Counted from the first letter of the stretch, positions 41,407 to 50,340 are shown. The stretch is 64,000 nt of DNA from Natribaculum breve (GCF_023008585.1 NZ_CP095390.1:1860001-1924000); one strand, 5' to 3'. Numbers and translations: made by a program. Notes: generated by a model from the sequence alone, not told the origin.

Positions 41407-42420
41407 ATGGGTACCAGGCGAGATCCAGTCGATCGAGCGGCCGACGAGTCGACAGACCTCTACGACGTCTCGACGTGGGAGCCGCGATCGGCGGTCGACG
41501 TGTTCGCCGCTGTCCTCTACAGGGGCCTCACGTACGGGCTCCGGACGATCGTCGTAGTGACCGCCGCGTTGATCACCGTCTCGTTGCTCGCGACGCCCGC
41601 CGTCGTCGTCGCCGAGGAGCCCCTCATCAGCGTCTTCTTCGGTCTGTCGACCGTTCCGGCGCTCGCGCTCGCGGCCTACATCTGGTACGCCGACATCACG
41701 ACGAGCGAACCGCTCTCCCTGCTGGTCGCCACGTTCGTCCTCGCGGTGCTGTTCGCGACGTTCGGTGCGGTGGTCAACGCGGTCGGGGGCTCGTTCGTCC
41801 AGCCGATCCCGGTCGTCGGGAGCGTCCTCTTTTTCTACCTGATCGTCGGCCCCGTCGAGGAGACGGTGAAGCTACTCGCCGTCCGCGTCCTCGCCTACCG
41901 GAGCGACAGTTTCGACGCCGTCATCGACGGCGCGGTGTACGGTGCCGTCGCCGGCCTCGGCTTCGCGGCCATCGAGAACGCCGTCTACATCGCGGGGTAC
42001 GTGGCCGACGTCAGTCCCGAAGCGGGGCTGTTCACCGCCGCGAGCGGCATCGCGACCCTCCGGGCGCTCGTCGGACCCGGTCACGTGATCTACTCGGCCA
42101 TCGCCGGCTACTACCTCGGGCTCGCGAAGTTCAACCCCCGGTACGCCGGCCCGCTCGTCGTGAAGGGCCTGCTCGTCGCCTCGTTCGTCCACGCGACCTA
42201 CAACACGACCGTCGGAGTCGTCCCCAACGCCATCGCGAGTCTCTACCCGATCAGTTCCGAGGTCGCGTTCGTCGGCTACGTCGTCGTCTACGACCTCGTC
42301 ATCGGCTACTACCTCTATCGAAAGATCACCCGCTACCGCCGCCTCTACCGCGCCAGCGGCGCGGACGGCAACGCCGACCTCTCGTCCGAGTTGACCGAGT
42401 TCGAGCCGCCACGGCGGTAG
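41407..42420 (+). CDS. PrsW-family intramembrane metalloprotease
   Basis: A 337-residue protein with about eight membrane helices. Catalytic motifs are GPVEETVKLLAVR (EExxK), GLGFAAIENAVYI (FxxxEN), PGHVIYSAIAGYYLG (HxxxxxxxG) and SFVHATYN (HxxxN). The ATG at 41407 is chosen; the open frame to 41215 is a shadow. PrsW cleaves anti-sigma factors in Bacillus; archaeal substrates are unknown. Confidence 0.92.
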   Translation: MGTRRDPVDRAADESTDLYDVSTWEPRSAVDVFAAVLYRGLTYGLRTIVVVTAALITVSLLATPAVVVAEEPLISVFFGLSTVPALALAAYIWYADITTSEPLSLLVATFVLAVLFATFGAVVNAVGGSFVQPIPVVGSVLFFYLIVGPVEETVKLLAVRVLAYRSDSFDAVIDGAVYGAVAGLGFAAIENAVYIAGYVADVSPEAGLFTAASGIATLRALVGPGHVIYSAIAGYYLGLAKFNPRYAGPLVVKGLLVASFVHATYNTTVGVVPNAIASLYPISSEVAFVGYVVVYDLVIGYYLYRKITRYRRLYRASGADGNADLSSELTEFEPPRR

Positions 42421-42471
42421 ACGTTCGTCCCGGGGCGAGCCGCGATCGGTGCGGTCACGGCCCGGAGTCGG

Positions 42472-42951
42472 CTACGCGTCCTCCCAGTAGCCGACGTCCC
42501 CGTCGATCGGGTAGTAGCCGTGGAACGAGCGTTCGTCGCGTCCGCCCGGCGGCGACCCGACGAAGACCCCGAGCTTCTCCATCTCCGGGTAGATGGTCAC
42601 GTCCGGTTCGTTCATGGTCGACACCGCGAGGTACCGCAGCGGGTCGTCGCCGTCGTTGACGACCTGGTGGCCGCCGGTCTCGTCGGCCGGCAGGGAGACG
42701 TAGTCGCCGGCCTCGAGCGACGCCTCGCCGTCTTCGAGCCGGATCGTTCCCTCCCCCTCCAGGACGAAGATCGCCTCCTCGTTGGCCGTGTGGTAGTGGT
42801 ACGGCCACGACCGCTTGCCAGCCTCGAGTTCGTACAGACTACAGCCGAGCTGTTCGGCGTCGACCGCGTTCGAGAGTTCCTTGCGACGGAACGCACTCGC
42901 TCCGTGGTCGTACTCGTTCCACTCGACGTCCCGTTCGTTGCATTTCCCCAT
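42472..42951 (-). CDS. Cupin-domain protein
   Basis: A 159-residue single-domain cupin. Motif 1 is YHYHTANEEAIFVLEGEGTIRLEDG (metal ligands His52, His54, Glu59), motif 2 is LPADETGGHQVVNDGDDPLRYLAVS with the fourth His. Related proteins in haloarchaea are unlinked to known pathways; sugar or small-acid binding is possible. Confidence 0.9.
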   Translation of the reverse strand: MGKCNERDVEWNEYDHGASAFRRKELSNAVDAEQLGCSLYELEAGKRSWPYHYHTANEEAIFVLEGEGTIRLEDGEASLEAGDYVSLPADETGGHQVVNDGDDPLRYLAVSTMNEPDVTIYPEMEKLGVFVGSPPGGRDERSFHGYYPIDGDVGYWEDA

Positions 42952-43026
42952 CCCTCGGAGAAGGGACGGCGAACGGCTTGAAAATTGTGCCCCAGTTACA
43001 CGACGGGCTGCTCGAGCAGAGTGTCG

Positions 43027-43626
43027 CTACTCGACGTACCCCTCGAGCAGTCGCTCGACGTACTTCGCCAGCACGTCCACCTCGAGGTGGACCGGGTCGC
43101 CCGGCTCCTTTTCCGAGAGCGTCGTCAGTTCGTAGGTCGTCGGGATGACCGCGACCGTCACGCGGTCTCCCTCGAGGGCCGCCACCGTCAGGCTGATCCC
43201 GTCGAGCGTGATCGAACCCTTCTCGACGACGTAGCGGTCGTACCCCTCGGGGAGCTGGAACTCGAAGAACCAGTCTTCGCCCACCGATTCGACCGAACGG
43301 ACCGTCGCGACCGCGTCGACGTGCCCCTGTACGACGTGGCCGTCGAACCGGCCGTCGGCCAGCATCGCCCGCTCGAGGTTGATCTCGTCGCCCTCTGTGA
43401 GGTCGCCGAGGTAGGTCCGGGAGACGGTCTCCTCGGCGAGGAACACCTCGAACCACGACCCCTCGTCGAACCGTTCGACCGTGAGACACGCCCCGCTGAC
43501 GCTGATGCTCTGACCGTGTTCGAGCCCCGTCGCCACCTCGTCGGCGGCGATCCGGAGCCGCAGGCCGTCTTCGGTACGTTCTCGAGCGACGATCTCGCCG
43601 GTCTCCTCGACGATCCCCGTGAACAT
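43027..43626 (-). CDS. ribE: Riboflavin synthase, alpha-chain type
   Basis: A 199-residue protein of two tandem lumazine-binding barrels. MFTGIVEETG opens the first; ISVSGACLTVE and GSITLDGISLTVA are the paired ligand-binding strands; VQGHVDAVA completes the signature. It dismutates two 6,7-dimethyl-8-ribityllumazine to riboflavin. This is the bacterial-type trimeric enzyme, the form used by haloarchaea in place of the RibC pentamer of methanogens. Confidence 0.96.
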   Translation of the reverse strand: MFTGIVEETGEIVARERTEDGLRLRIAADEVATGLEHGQSISVSGACLTVERFDEGSWFEVFLAEETVSRTYLGDLTEGDEINLERAMLADGRFDGHVVQGHVDAVATVRSVESVGEDWFFEFQLPEGYDRYVVEKGSITLDGISLTVAALEGDRVTVAVIPTTYELTTLSEKEPGDPVHLEVDVLAKYVERLLEGYVE

Positions 43627-43703
43627 ACTCGAGGGTGGCAGGCGGCGGGTGAAAGCCGTTCCGGGTCGGCGCGCTTTTGGGAGTCGCCGCGCTACTCGAG
43701 GTA

Positions 43704-43952
43704 ATGGCTGGGATCATCGACACGATCACGTTCGCGGGCACGCTGATCCTCGCGGTTCCCGCAGCACTCGCCGGCCTCGAACTGGTCGCCCGCGGGAATA
43801 CGGTCGTCGGCGCGACGCTCGTCGGCCTCGCCGTCGGACTCGTCGTCCTCGAGCGGTACCTGACGTCGCCGACGGACCTCCCCGGACTCCTCGCGAAACG
43901 CGTCGTCGGCGCGGTCGTGAAAAAACCCGATACGGAGTCGAACGAGGACTGA
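43704..43952 (+). CDS. Small membrane protein (haloarchaeal DUF7533-like)
   Basis: An 82-residue protein with two helices (AGTLILAVPAALAGLELVARG and VVGATLVGLAVGLVVLERYL) and a TSPTDLPGLLAKRVVGAVVKKP tail common to a conserved haloarchaeal family. Divergent from ribE, 77 bases apart. The A of the TGA stop is the first base of a palindromic repeat. Function unknown. Confidence 0.75.
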   Translation: MAGIIDTITFAGTLILAVPAALAGLELVARGNTVVGATLVGLAVGLVVLERYLTSPTDLPGLLAKRVVGAVVKKPDTESNED

Positions 43953-44032
43953 TAACGACGGTTGCAGCTGTGTACCGGGGCAACCGCAAGGCGGATTACG
44001 GTTGCCCGAAACTGACTCGCGACCATCGTTAC
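43952..44032. repeat. Palindromic repeat family 1, copy E
   Basis: Begins ATAACGACGGTTGC at the A of the upstream TGA and ends GCGACCATCGTTAC. Inner arms CCGGGGCAACCGC and ACGGTTGCCCGA pair over most of their length. It lies between convergent genes. Confidence 0.75.
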
Positions 44033-44081
44033 GAGACCAGCGCGAATATCGCTGGATCGGGCAAGCGAGCGCCGCCGATCG

Positions 44082-45125
44082 TCACGCGAGCATCGCTGGA
44101 TCGAGCGAGCGAGACGGCTTCTCGAGCCACGCCGCCGTCTCCGACCCGGAGAAAAGCAGGTCGGCGACGCGAACGGTGTCGCCGTCGGTCCCGGTGACCG
44201 CGGCCTCGAGTCGGACCACGTGGCCCGTCTCCACGGCGTCGCCGTCGGCAGGCCGCTCGCGACGCTCGAGACCGACGCCGTAGACTGCCGTCTCGATTCC
44301 CTCCTCGAAACCGAAGGCAACGACCTCGGCCTCGAGGTCGGCCTCGACGGCGCTGGTCGACGGTTCGTCGGCGGTGAGCAGCGCACGGGCGGACGCCAGG
44401 GCGCGGGTGACTGCGACGTGGGCCCGTCGCTCCCACCCGCCGTCGCCGTCGACGACGAACGTCCGGACGAGGCCGCCGTGATAGCCGTCGGCCTCCCGCG
44501 GTGCCAGCTCGAGGACGATCGGTTCGCCCGCGGGCAGCGCCACGTCGGGGTCAGTTCCAGCCGACACGGCGGTGTTCCCGGCGGGGAAGCTGCCGGCGGC
44601 GACGACCGCCTCGTCTGCCAGTCGGCGCAGTCGATCCGGCGTCAACGGGTCGCCGTCGACCGCGAGCGAGCCGTCGTCGACGGTCGCGTCGGCGAGCACC
44701 GACGCCGCCCGTCGAAGGCCCGCGCCGGCTGCCGCCTGTGCGCGCTCGATCCGCTCGCGTTCGTCCGGCGTCTTCTCGGCGCGCGCACGGTCGACGGCGT
44801 CGGTCGAGGCGAGCGAGAACCCGGCGCGTTCTACGTACAGCGCCGCGTCGTGGGGGACGGTCCGTGGCGTCAGGATCTGTCCGTCGAGGCCGCGCGCACG
44901 TAACCGGGCGGCGAGCCGTTCGGCGGGGTGGTCACTCGAGTCGGATCGACGACACGCGAGCCACTCCGCACCGTCGAACGCGACCGCGACGGGGTCGCTC
45001 GCGTCGTCACGGCAGTACCGCAGCGTTGGATCGCGGTCCGTGGCGACGTGGGCGAACGCGTCGGCCTCGCGGGCCTCGAGTTCCGCCCGGAGGGTCGCCT
45101 GCAGGTGTCGCCGACGGTCGGTCAC
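44082..45125 (-). CDS. M24 (Xaa-Pro aminopeptidase-fold) homologue with degenerate metal site
   Basis: A 347-residue pita-bread-fold protein. The segments GNTAVSAGTDPDVALPAGEPIVLELAPREADGYHGGLVRTFVVDG and VYGVGLERRE align with M24 blocks, but the first two metal aspartates are Glu and Gly (LELA, GGLVRT), the GHGIG His is Tyr, and the last Glu is missing. It is therefore probably not a peptidase. The GTG at 45125 overlaps the helicase stop by 4 bases, so it is translated with the helicase. A creatinase-like binding role is possible. Confidence 0.8.
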   Translation of the reverse strand: MTDRRRHLQATLRAELEAREADAFAHVATDRDPTLRYCRDDASDPVAVAFDGAEWLACRRSDSSDHPAERLAARLRARGLDGQILTPRTVPHDAALYVERAGFSLASTDAVDRARAEKTPDERERIERAQAAAGAGLRRAASVLADATVDDGSLAVDGDPLTPDRLRRLADEAVVAAGSFPAGNTAVSAGTDPDVALPAGEPIVLELAPREADGYHGGLVRTFVVDGDGGWERRAHVAVTRALASARALLTADEPSTSAVEADLEAEVVAFGFEEGIETAVYGVGLERRERPADGDAVETGHVVRLEAAVTGTDGDTVRVADLLFSGSETAAWLEKPSRSLDPAMLA

Positions 45126-46981
45126 GGCGCTTCGGCTTCGGCTTCGGCCTCGACCGGTCGTTCGGCCTGTGCGATCAGTTCCTCGACGCCGGCACCGGTC
45201 AGGCGGTTGTTGAGCAAGACGTCGATCGGGAGCGTGGGCGCGCCGTCGACTAAGTTCTCGAGGAGGACGAGTCGCTCTCGAGCGCGCGACATGCCGACGT
45301 AGAAGACGCGTCGCTCGTTGTCGGTGAGCACCGGCACGGGCGAGGTCGTCTTGGTGAACTCCTCACAGCCCTCGACGTCCGTGGGGTCGTCGACGGTCGC
45401 GACCATCTGCTCGACGACTTTCTCGGTGAGGTCGGTCGCCACGAAGACGTGGTCGGCCTCGCGGCCCTTCGCCGAGTGGATGGTGCCGACGCGGACGCGG
45501 TCGGGGTCCATCATGTGATACTCGCCGATGGCGAAGTACGCCTGGATACTCTTTTTCTGGAAGTTCGTCACCTTCCGGACCATGTCGGCCGCCGAAGCGG
45601 GACCGGGCATGAAGGGGACGTGCTCTTCGACGACCTCGAGTGGAACCGTCAGTTCCTGGAGGTCGTCGACGTCCGCCTCCTCCTGGAGGTCGTCGATCGC
45701 GTCGAACAGGTCGTCACGGTCGTTGGTGCCGAACGCGGAGTCCATGAGCATGTCCGCGAGGCGGCGAGCCTGCAGTCCGTCGACGTCCTCGCCGGCCTCG
45801 ACGGCCTCGACGGCGCGGACGTACTGCGTGAGTCGGTCGGTCCACATCCGCTGGTCGGTCAGCGCGGTGAAGGGGACGCCCTCGGTGATGAACTCGTCGA
45901 CGAACTGGAACATCTGGTAGCGTGCCCGGAACAGCAGCATGATGGTGCCGTCGTCCTCGACGAGCGTGCGCCGGACCATCCGGACGAGGTCGAGCATCGA
46001 CCGGTTCTGGTAGGCCTCGACCGAGCCGCCGTCCTTGCGCGGCTCGAGGTCTTTGTCCTGGCGCTTGTCGATGTGGCGGATCTCCTGGTTGACCGCGTTG
46101 AGGACGTTCGACGGCAGTCGGTAGGAGTTCGGGAGAATGACGTCCTCGTCGACGTCCTCCTCGAGCAAGAGCGCCGGGTCGGCACCCTGCCAGGAGTAGA
46201 CGACCTGGTCGTCGTCGCCGGCGATCAGGACGCGTTTCACGTGCGGTTTCCACTCCTGGTAGACGTCGTACTGCAGGGTCGTGATGTCCTGGAACTCGTC
46301 GATCACGAGGTAGTCGACGTTGGGGACCAGCGAGCGCTGTCTCACCCGCTCTAACATGTCCGCGAAGCCGATCTTGCCCTCCCGGCCCTTGTAGGAGCGC
46401 CAGGCGCGGATCGCCTCGGGGACGTCGATGCGGTCGTCGTCGGAGGGCCAGGTGGGCGTGTACTTGTTACCCTCCTGGGCGTTGGGGTCGATCTCCGGCG
46501 GGAGGCGCACTTCCTCGACGTCCCACTGGAAGGGGACGTCGTACCAGTCGGCGACGTCCCGGCGGGTGCGCTGGAGCCACTGGCTCGTCGCGATGATCTT
46601 GTTCCCGATCGTCGTCGACCGCGCGGTCCGGCGGCCGGCACCGCTGTACTCGTCTTCGTACTCGAGTCCGTACTCCTCGCAGAACTCCTCTTTGTCCTTC
46701 TCGCCGATGACGTCGCCGCGAGAGAGGTCGAGCAGGTCGTAGGCTTTCGCGTGCATCGTACAGACGTTACCCTGTAGCGCACGCGGGCTCTCGTCGAGCC
46801 GTTCGGCGAGGCGTTCGCGAACCTCCTGTGCTGCCGCTCGCGTGTACGAGACGACGAGGATGTCCCGGAAGGTGACGCCCTCCTGGTCGAGGATCTCCTC
46901 GACGTGATCGAGGAGCGCCGTCGTCTTCCCGCTTCCCGGGCCGCCGAACAACCGGGTCACCTGCGTCTCCGTGGTACTCAT
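45122..46981 (-). CDS. UvrD/Rep-family superfamily 1 DNA helicase
   Basis: A 619-residue SF1A helicase. Walker A is GGPGSGKTTALL (about 12-23), motif Ia VVSYTRAAAQEVRERL, motif II DYLVIDEFQDI, motif III AGDDDQVVYSWQGAD, motif V VGTIHSAKGREADHVF and motif VI VFYVGMSRARERL. It is about 100 residues shorter than PcrA. The start at MSTTETQ (46981) is chosen over an upstream ATG. It probably acts in replication restart or repair. It forms an operon with the M24-like gene. Confidence 0.93.
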   Translation of the reverse strand: MSTTETQVTRLFGGPGSGKTTALLDHVEEILDQEGVTFRDILVVSYTRAAAQEVRERLAERLDESPRALQGNVCTMHAKAYDLLDLSRGDVIGEKDKEEFCEEYGLEYEDEYSGAGRRTARSTTIGNKIIATSQWLQRTRRDVADWYDVPFQWDVEEVRLPPEIDPNAQEGNKYTPTWPSDDDRIDVPEAIRAWRSYKGREGKIGFADMLERVRQRSLVPNVDYLVIDEFQDITTLQYDVYQEWKPHVKRVLIAGDDDQVVYSWQGADPALLLEEDVDEDVILPNSYRLPSNVLNAVNQEIRHIDKRQDKDLEPRKDGGSVEAYQNRSMLDLVRMVRRTLVEDDGTIMLLFRARYQMFQFVDEFITEGVPFTALTDQRMWTDRLTQYVRAVEAVEAGEDVDGLQARRLADMLMDSAFGTNDRDDLFDAIDDLQEEADVDDLQELTVPLEVVEEHVPFMPGPASAADMVRKVTNFQKKSIQAYFAIGEYHMMDPDRVRVGTIHSAKGREADHVFVATDLTEKVVEQMVATVDDPTDVEGCEEFTKTTSPVPVLTDNERRVFYVGMSRARERLVLLENLVDGAPTLPIDVLLNNRLTGAGVEELIAQAERPVEAEAEAEAP

Positions 46982-47077
46982 TATACCCATACTGGGCCGC
47001 GACACCTATAAGTCACGTGGGTTTCATGCGAGAAAATCGAGGCCGACGATCGACGGCGGGTCGACGCGTTCGATCGA

Positions 47078-47236
47078 TCAACTGCTCCGGGGTGAACGGG
47101 CGGTGCGAACCTCCGCACCGTCGCGAATCTTGTCTTCACATTCCGGACAGACGCGGGGATTCTCGACTCCAGGCGGAGTGAACACACGAGCGTACGCGTC
47201 AGTGACGAATGAACCGCAGTTTTGGCATTCCGGCAT
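47078..47236 (-). CDS. Small zinc-finger protein of 52 residues (DUF7563-like)
   Basis: The ATG at 47236 gives MPECQNCGSFVTDAYARVF and later VENPRVCPECEDKIRDGAEV: two CxxC knuckles that fit a zinc ribbon of the haloarchaeal small CPxCG type. The basic C-terminus ends RSPRSS. It lies 97 bases upstream of the helicase on the same strand. Short zinc-ribbon proteins of this class affect regulation in Haloferax, but a function for this one is not known. Confidence 0.8.
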   Translation of the reverse strand: MPECQNCGSFVTDAYARVFTPPGVENPRVCPECEDKIRDGAEVRTARSPRSS

Positions 47237-47403
47237 TTCGTCTCTCCACGTTACTGTACGGAAACAATACGTAATAATTGTATCGACGGTTCAAAGAGGA
47301 AAATACCTCCGTGATCGGCGACGGCGGCGGCGCTGTTCGACGCGGCAGCGGCGAAAAAACTGATCGACTCGAGGCCCGGTTCGAGTTCGGCGGTGTGAAG
47401 GCG

Positions 47404-47589
47404 CTATTCTCGAGGGTCCCACCCACAGACGGTACACGATGTCGCGGAGAGGTCGTGGAGACCGCCACACTCCGGACATTGCTTTTTGTTGTAATCTTTC
47501 TCCCAGCCTACTCGTTCGACGCTGTGACCGCGGTCGGTCAGGAACTGGTCGAACACGTCGTCGTCGGCACCGTTGGGTGCGGATGCCAT
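47404..47589 (-). CDS. HVO_0416-type small zinc-finger protein
   Basis: A 61-residue protein: an acidic N-terminal helix (ADDDVFDQFLTDRGH) and a zinc ribbon QCPECGGLHDLSATSCTVCGWDP with two CxxC pairs. It closely resembles the conserved haloarchaeal HVO_0416 family. TATA-like GATTTATTAG lies about 30 bases before the ATG, so the mRNA is probably leaderless. It is divergent from ubaA. Confidence 0.85.
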   Translation of the reverse strand: MASAPNGADDDVFDQFLTDRGHSVERVGWEKDYNKKQCPECGGLHDLSATSCTVCGWDPRE

Positions 47590-47724
47590 AGTTACGTTAT
47601 GGCACACCAAGCTAATAAATCGTCGGGTCGTGGCACGTGTTACCACATGTATCTGTGGCCGAGTTACCGCCTGCTCGAGCAGTCGACCCTCGAACTTTTC
47701 TCGTTCTCTCGCCAAGGGTCGCCT

Positions 47725-48549
47725 ATGAGCGACCTGCGCCTCGACGCGACCCAGCTCGATCGCTACTCGAGACACGTCATCATGGACGAGGTCGGCCCCG
47801 AAGGGCAAAAGCGACTGCTCGACGGATCGGTCGTGGTCGTCGGCGCGGGCGGTCTGGGCTCGCCGGCCATCCAGTATCTCGCCGCCGCGGGCGTCGGACG
47901 GCTGGGGATCGTCGACGACGACGTCGTCGAACGCTCGAACCTCCAGCGCCAGATCGTCCACGGCGACGACGACGTCGGCCGGCCGAAAGTCGACAGCGCC
48001 GCCGACTACGTCCGCAGACTGAACCCCGACGTCGACGTCCGAACCCACGAGACGCGCCTGACCGCCGACAACGTCGCCGACGTACTCGAGGGCTACGACG
48101 TCGTCGTAGACGCCAGCGACAACTTCGCGACGCGGTACCTGCTGAACGACTACTGTACGCTCGCCGGCATCCCGCTCTCTCACGGCGCGATCTACCGCTT
48201 CGAGGGGCAGGTCACGACGTTCACCAACGACGGCGACGGCCCCTGTTACCGGTGTATCTTCCCCGAGGCGCCCGAACCCGGCACCGTTCCGGACTGCGCC
48301 ACGACGGGCGTGCTCGGCGTCCTTCCGGGCACCGTCGGCTGCGTCCAGGCGACCGAGGTCGTCAAGTACCTGATCGGCACGGGCGAGTTGCTCGAGGGAC
48401 GGCTGCTGATGTACGACGCGATGGGGATGACCTTCGAGACCGTCGAGGTCCGGAAGAATCCCGGCTGTCCGGTCTGTGGTGACGACCCCGCGATCGAGTC
48501 GGTCCACGACGTCGAGTACGAGGGCGTCTGTTCGATCGCCGCGGACTGA
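47725..48549 (+). CDS. ubaA: E1-like SAMP-activating enzyme UbaA (MoeB/ThiF family)
   Basis: A 274-residue adenylyltransferase. The nucleotide loop GAGGLGSP is at 40-47, SNLQRQI at 71-77 and the Asp of VVVDASDNF at 129; the catalytic Cys191 lies in VPDCATTGVLG. Zinc ligands are Cys174, Cys177, Cys248 and Cys251. It activates ubiquitin-like SAMPs for protein conjugation and for sulfur transfer to tRNA and molybdopterin. The A of its TGA stop starts a palindromic repeat. The desampylase-type JAMM gene is 2.2 kb away. Confidence 0.92.
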   Translation: MSDLRLDATQLDRYSRHVIMDEVGPEGQKRLLDGSVVVVGAGGLGSPAIQYLAAAGVGRLGIVDDDVVERSNLQRQIVHGDDDVGRPKVDSAADYVRRLNPDVDVRTHETRLTADNVADVLEGYDVVVDASDNFATRYLLNDYCTLAGIPLSHGAIYRFEGQVTTFTNDGDGPCYRCIFPEAPEPGTVPDCATTGVLGVLPGTVGCVQATEVVKYLIGTGELLEGRLLMYDAMGMTFETVEVRKNPGCPVCGDDPAIESVHDVEYEGVCSIAAD

Positions 48550-48630
48550 TAACGATAGCTGTGAGTCGTTACCGCCGCAACCGCGACCCGTCGTGCGGTT
48601 GCGTCGGCACCCAGTCACAGCCATCACTAT
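48549..48630. repeat. Palindromic repeat family 1, copy D
   Basis: Eighty-two bases from the A of the ubaA stop: ATAACGATAGCTGTGA and TCACAGCCATCACTAT as outer arms, CCGCCGCAACCGC and GCGGTTGCGTCGG as inner arms. It separates ubaA from the codirectional uspA gene. Confidence 0.8.
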
Positions 48631-48667
48631 GATACCGTTTTTACCTGCTCTGCCGTAGGGACCGGGG

Positions 48668-49072
48668 ATGGAACGCATACTCGTCGCCATGGACGGCTCG
48701 CCGCAATCGCGCCACGCACTCGAGTACGCCCTCGAGACGTTCCCCAGCGCGACGGTTCGGGTGATCCACGTCCCCGAAGTGATCGAGTTCCCGTTCGACA
48801 CCGGGGCGGATCCGTACGACCTCGCCCTCGAGCGCGCCGACGACGTCTTCGACGAGGCACAGAAGATCGCAGACGAACACGGTCGCAGCGTCGAGACGGA
48901 CACGGCCGACGGCCACCCGGCGAAGGCCATCGTCGCGTACGCCGACGACCACGACGTCGACGCCATCGTCGTCGGAAGCCGGGGACGGACCGGCGCGGCG
49001 CGGCTGTTGCTCGGCAGCGTCGCCGAGACGATCGTCCGGCGAGCGAACTGTCCGGTGACGGTCGTTCGGTGA
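48668..49072 (+). CDS. Universal stress protein (UspA family)
   Basis: A 134-residue single Usp domain. ILVAMDGSPQSRHALEYAL is the first strand-helix, and IVVGSRGRTGAARLLLGSVAETIVRRANCPVTVVR carries the ATP-binding G-2x-G-9x-G-S/T pattern. It is likely an ATP-binding homodimer used in stress adaptation. It has its own start 38 bases after a palindromic repeat. Confidence 0.95.
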   Translation: MERILVAMDGSPQSRHALEYALETFPSATVRVIHVPEVIEFPFDTGADPYDLALERADDVFDEAQKIADEHGRSVETDTADGHPAKAIVAYADDHDVDAIVVGSRGRTGAARLLLGSVAETIVRRANCPVTVVR

Positions 49073-49115
49073 TCGCCGCGTCTCGAACGATCGTCGGTGA
49101 CCGCCGGAACGACTC

Positions 49116-49197
49116 ATACGGACCGCTGTCCGTCCGTCCCGCAGCGACCGCGTCCCGTCGGGCGGTCGCTGCGGAAACGAGGGACAGCAGACCGTAT
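49116..49197. repeat. Palindromic repeat family 1, copy C
   Basis: Eighty-two bases: ATACGGACCGCTGTCC and GGACAGCAGACCGTAT outer arms, and inner arms CCGCAGCGACCGC and GCGGTCGCTGCGG, perfectly paired although their sequence differs from copies A and B. It lies between the convergent uspA and FNT genes. Confidence 0.85.
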
Positions 49198-49211
49198 CAC
49201 AACAGTCGTTA

Positions 49212-50195
49212 TCAGTCGTCGTTCGAGACCTCCGGCTCGTCGGCGAGGTCGCCCTCGTCGGTCGCGATCACCGGGACGTACGACCGGCCGGCGTAGCCGC
49301 CGAACACCCACTCGCGGTAGGTCAGTTGCCGCTCGAGACCGCCCTTGCGGGCGACCTCGAGTCGACGCTCGGTCGTCTGGAAGTAGTTGACGACCGTCAC
49401 GAGCACGACGCCACCGAGGGTGTTGCCGAGCAACACCGGCAGGACGAACCCGACCAGCCCGGTCACGAGCACTGGCTGGCCGCTGAAGACGAGGTACATC
49501 AACTCGGTGAAAGAGACGACGACGTGAAACAGGTTGCCGAAGGGGATCGCGAGGAAGGCAACGTACACCAGGAGGAGTCGCGAGATCGTATCCCTGGAGG
49601 CGAAGTCGACCCAGACGACGCCGGCGACGATCAGGCCGGCGAAGCTCGCCTTGAAGAAGAGGTCCCAGAACGGCGTCTCGACGCCTTTCGTCGCGATCTC
49701 GGTGGCGGCCGTCGCCGCCGCCGGGTCGAACACGCCCGTCGTGGCGAGGACGAGCGCACCCAGCGTCCCGCCAGCGAAGTTGCCGACCAGGACGATCGCC
49801 CAGATGCGAAGCAGCGCCGGCAGGCTCGCCAGTCGCTCGAGGACGAGCGCCACCGGCGGGAGCGTGTTCTCGGTGTACAGCTGGTAGCCGCCGAGGATGA
49901 TGTAGACGAACCCCAGCGGGTAGAGGATCGCGCTCAGAATCGGATGGGCGTCGGTGCTCGCGGTCAGCGAGGCGTACAGGAGGTACGTGATCGTGATCGC
50001 GAACCCGGCCGCGAGCCCGCTGAAGAACAGCTCGCGGACGCCGGTGTCGATCTCTTCGTCTGCGGCGGCGAGGATCCGCTGGAACACCTCGTCGGTCTCG
50101 AAACGGTCGCGGACGACCGCACCGGCGGCGGGCGCACCGTGTCGAGATCGTTCGACGCTCTCGCGGATAGACTCCGCTGGCTCGCGGTCGGTCAT
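49212..50195 (-). CDS. Formate/nitrite transporter (FNT) family protein
   Basis: A 327-residue protein with six membrane helices. FSGLAAGFAITITYLLYASL, LVGNFAGGTLGALVL, FLAIPFGNLFHVVVSFTE and PVLLGNTLGGVVLVTVVNYFQT match the FNT repeat structure. An unusual cytosolic N-terminus of about 60 residues (ESIRESVERSRHGAPAAGAVVRDRFETDEVFQRI) precedes the channel, as in YfdC/Htr-type haloarchaeal members. Transport of formate, nitrite or hydrosulfide is possible; the ion is not determined. TATA-like ATTTTTATC stands about 30 bases before the ATG. Confidence 0.9.
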   Translation of the reverse strand: MTDREPAESIRESVERSRHGAPAAGAVVRDRFETDEVFQRILAAADEEIDTGVRELFFSGLAAGFAITITYLLYASLTASTDAHPILSAILYPLGFVYIILGGYQLYTENTLPPVALVLERLASLPALLRIWAIVLVGNFAGGTLGALVLATTGVFDPAAATAATEIATKGVETPFWDLFFKASFAGLIVAGVVWVDFASRDTISRLLLVYVAFLAIPFGNLFHVVVSFTELMYLVFSGQPVLVTGLVGFVLPVLLGNTLGGVVLVTVVNYFQTTERRLEVARKGGLERQLTYREWVFGGYAGRSYVPVIATDEGDLADEPEVSNDD

Positions 50196-50293
50196 CGTGT
50201 TCGGCTACCGACCCACTAGATAAAAATCTTCCTGCTTGCACCCAATTTTGACGTGTTTTGTACCCTTTCTGGATAGCAAACCGCACGCATTTT

Positions 50294-50313
50294 CAGTAAT
50301 CAGATCGTTACTG
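50294..50313. promoter_or_regulatory. Inverted repeat CAGTAA-N8-TTACTG between JAMM and FNT genes
   Basis: Six-base perfect arms, 28 bases past the JAMM gene stop and about 100 bases before the FNT start. It may act as a transcript end for the JAMM gene or as an operator for FNT. Confidence 0.35.
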
Positions 50314-50340
50314 TAAATTGGTGAGATTCGAGCGTCGGAG

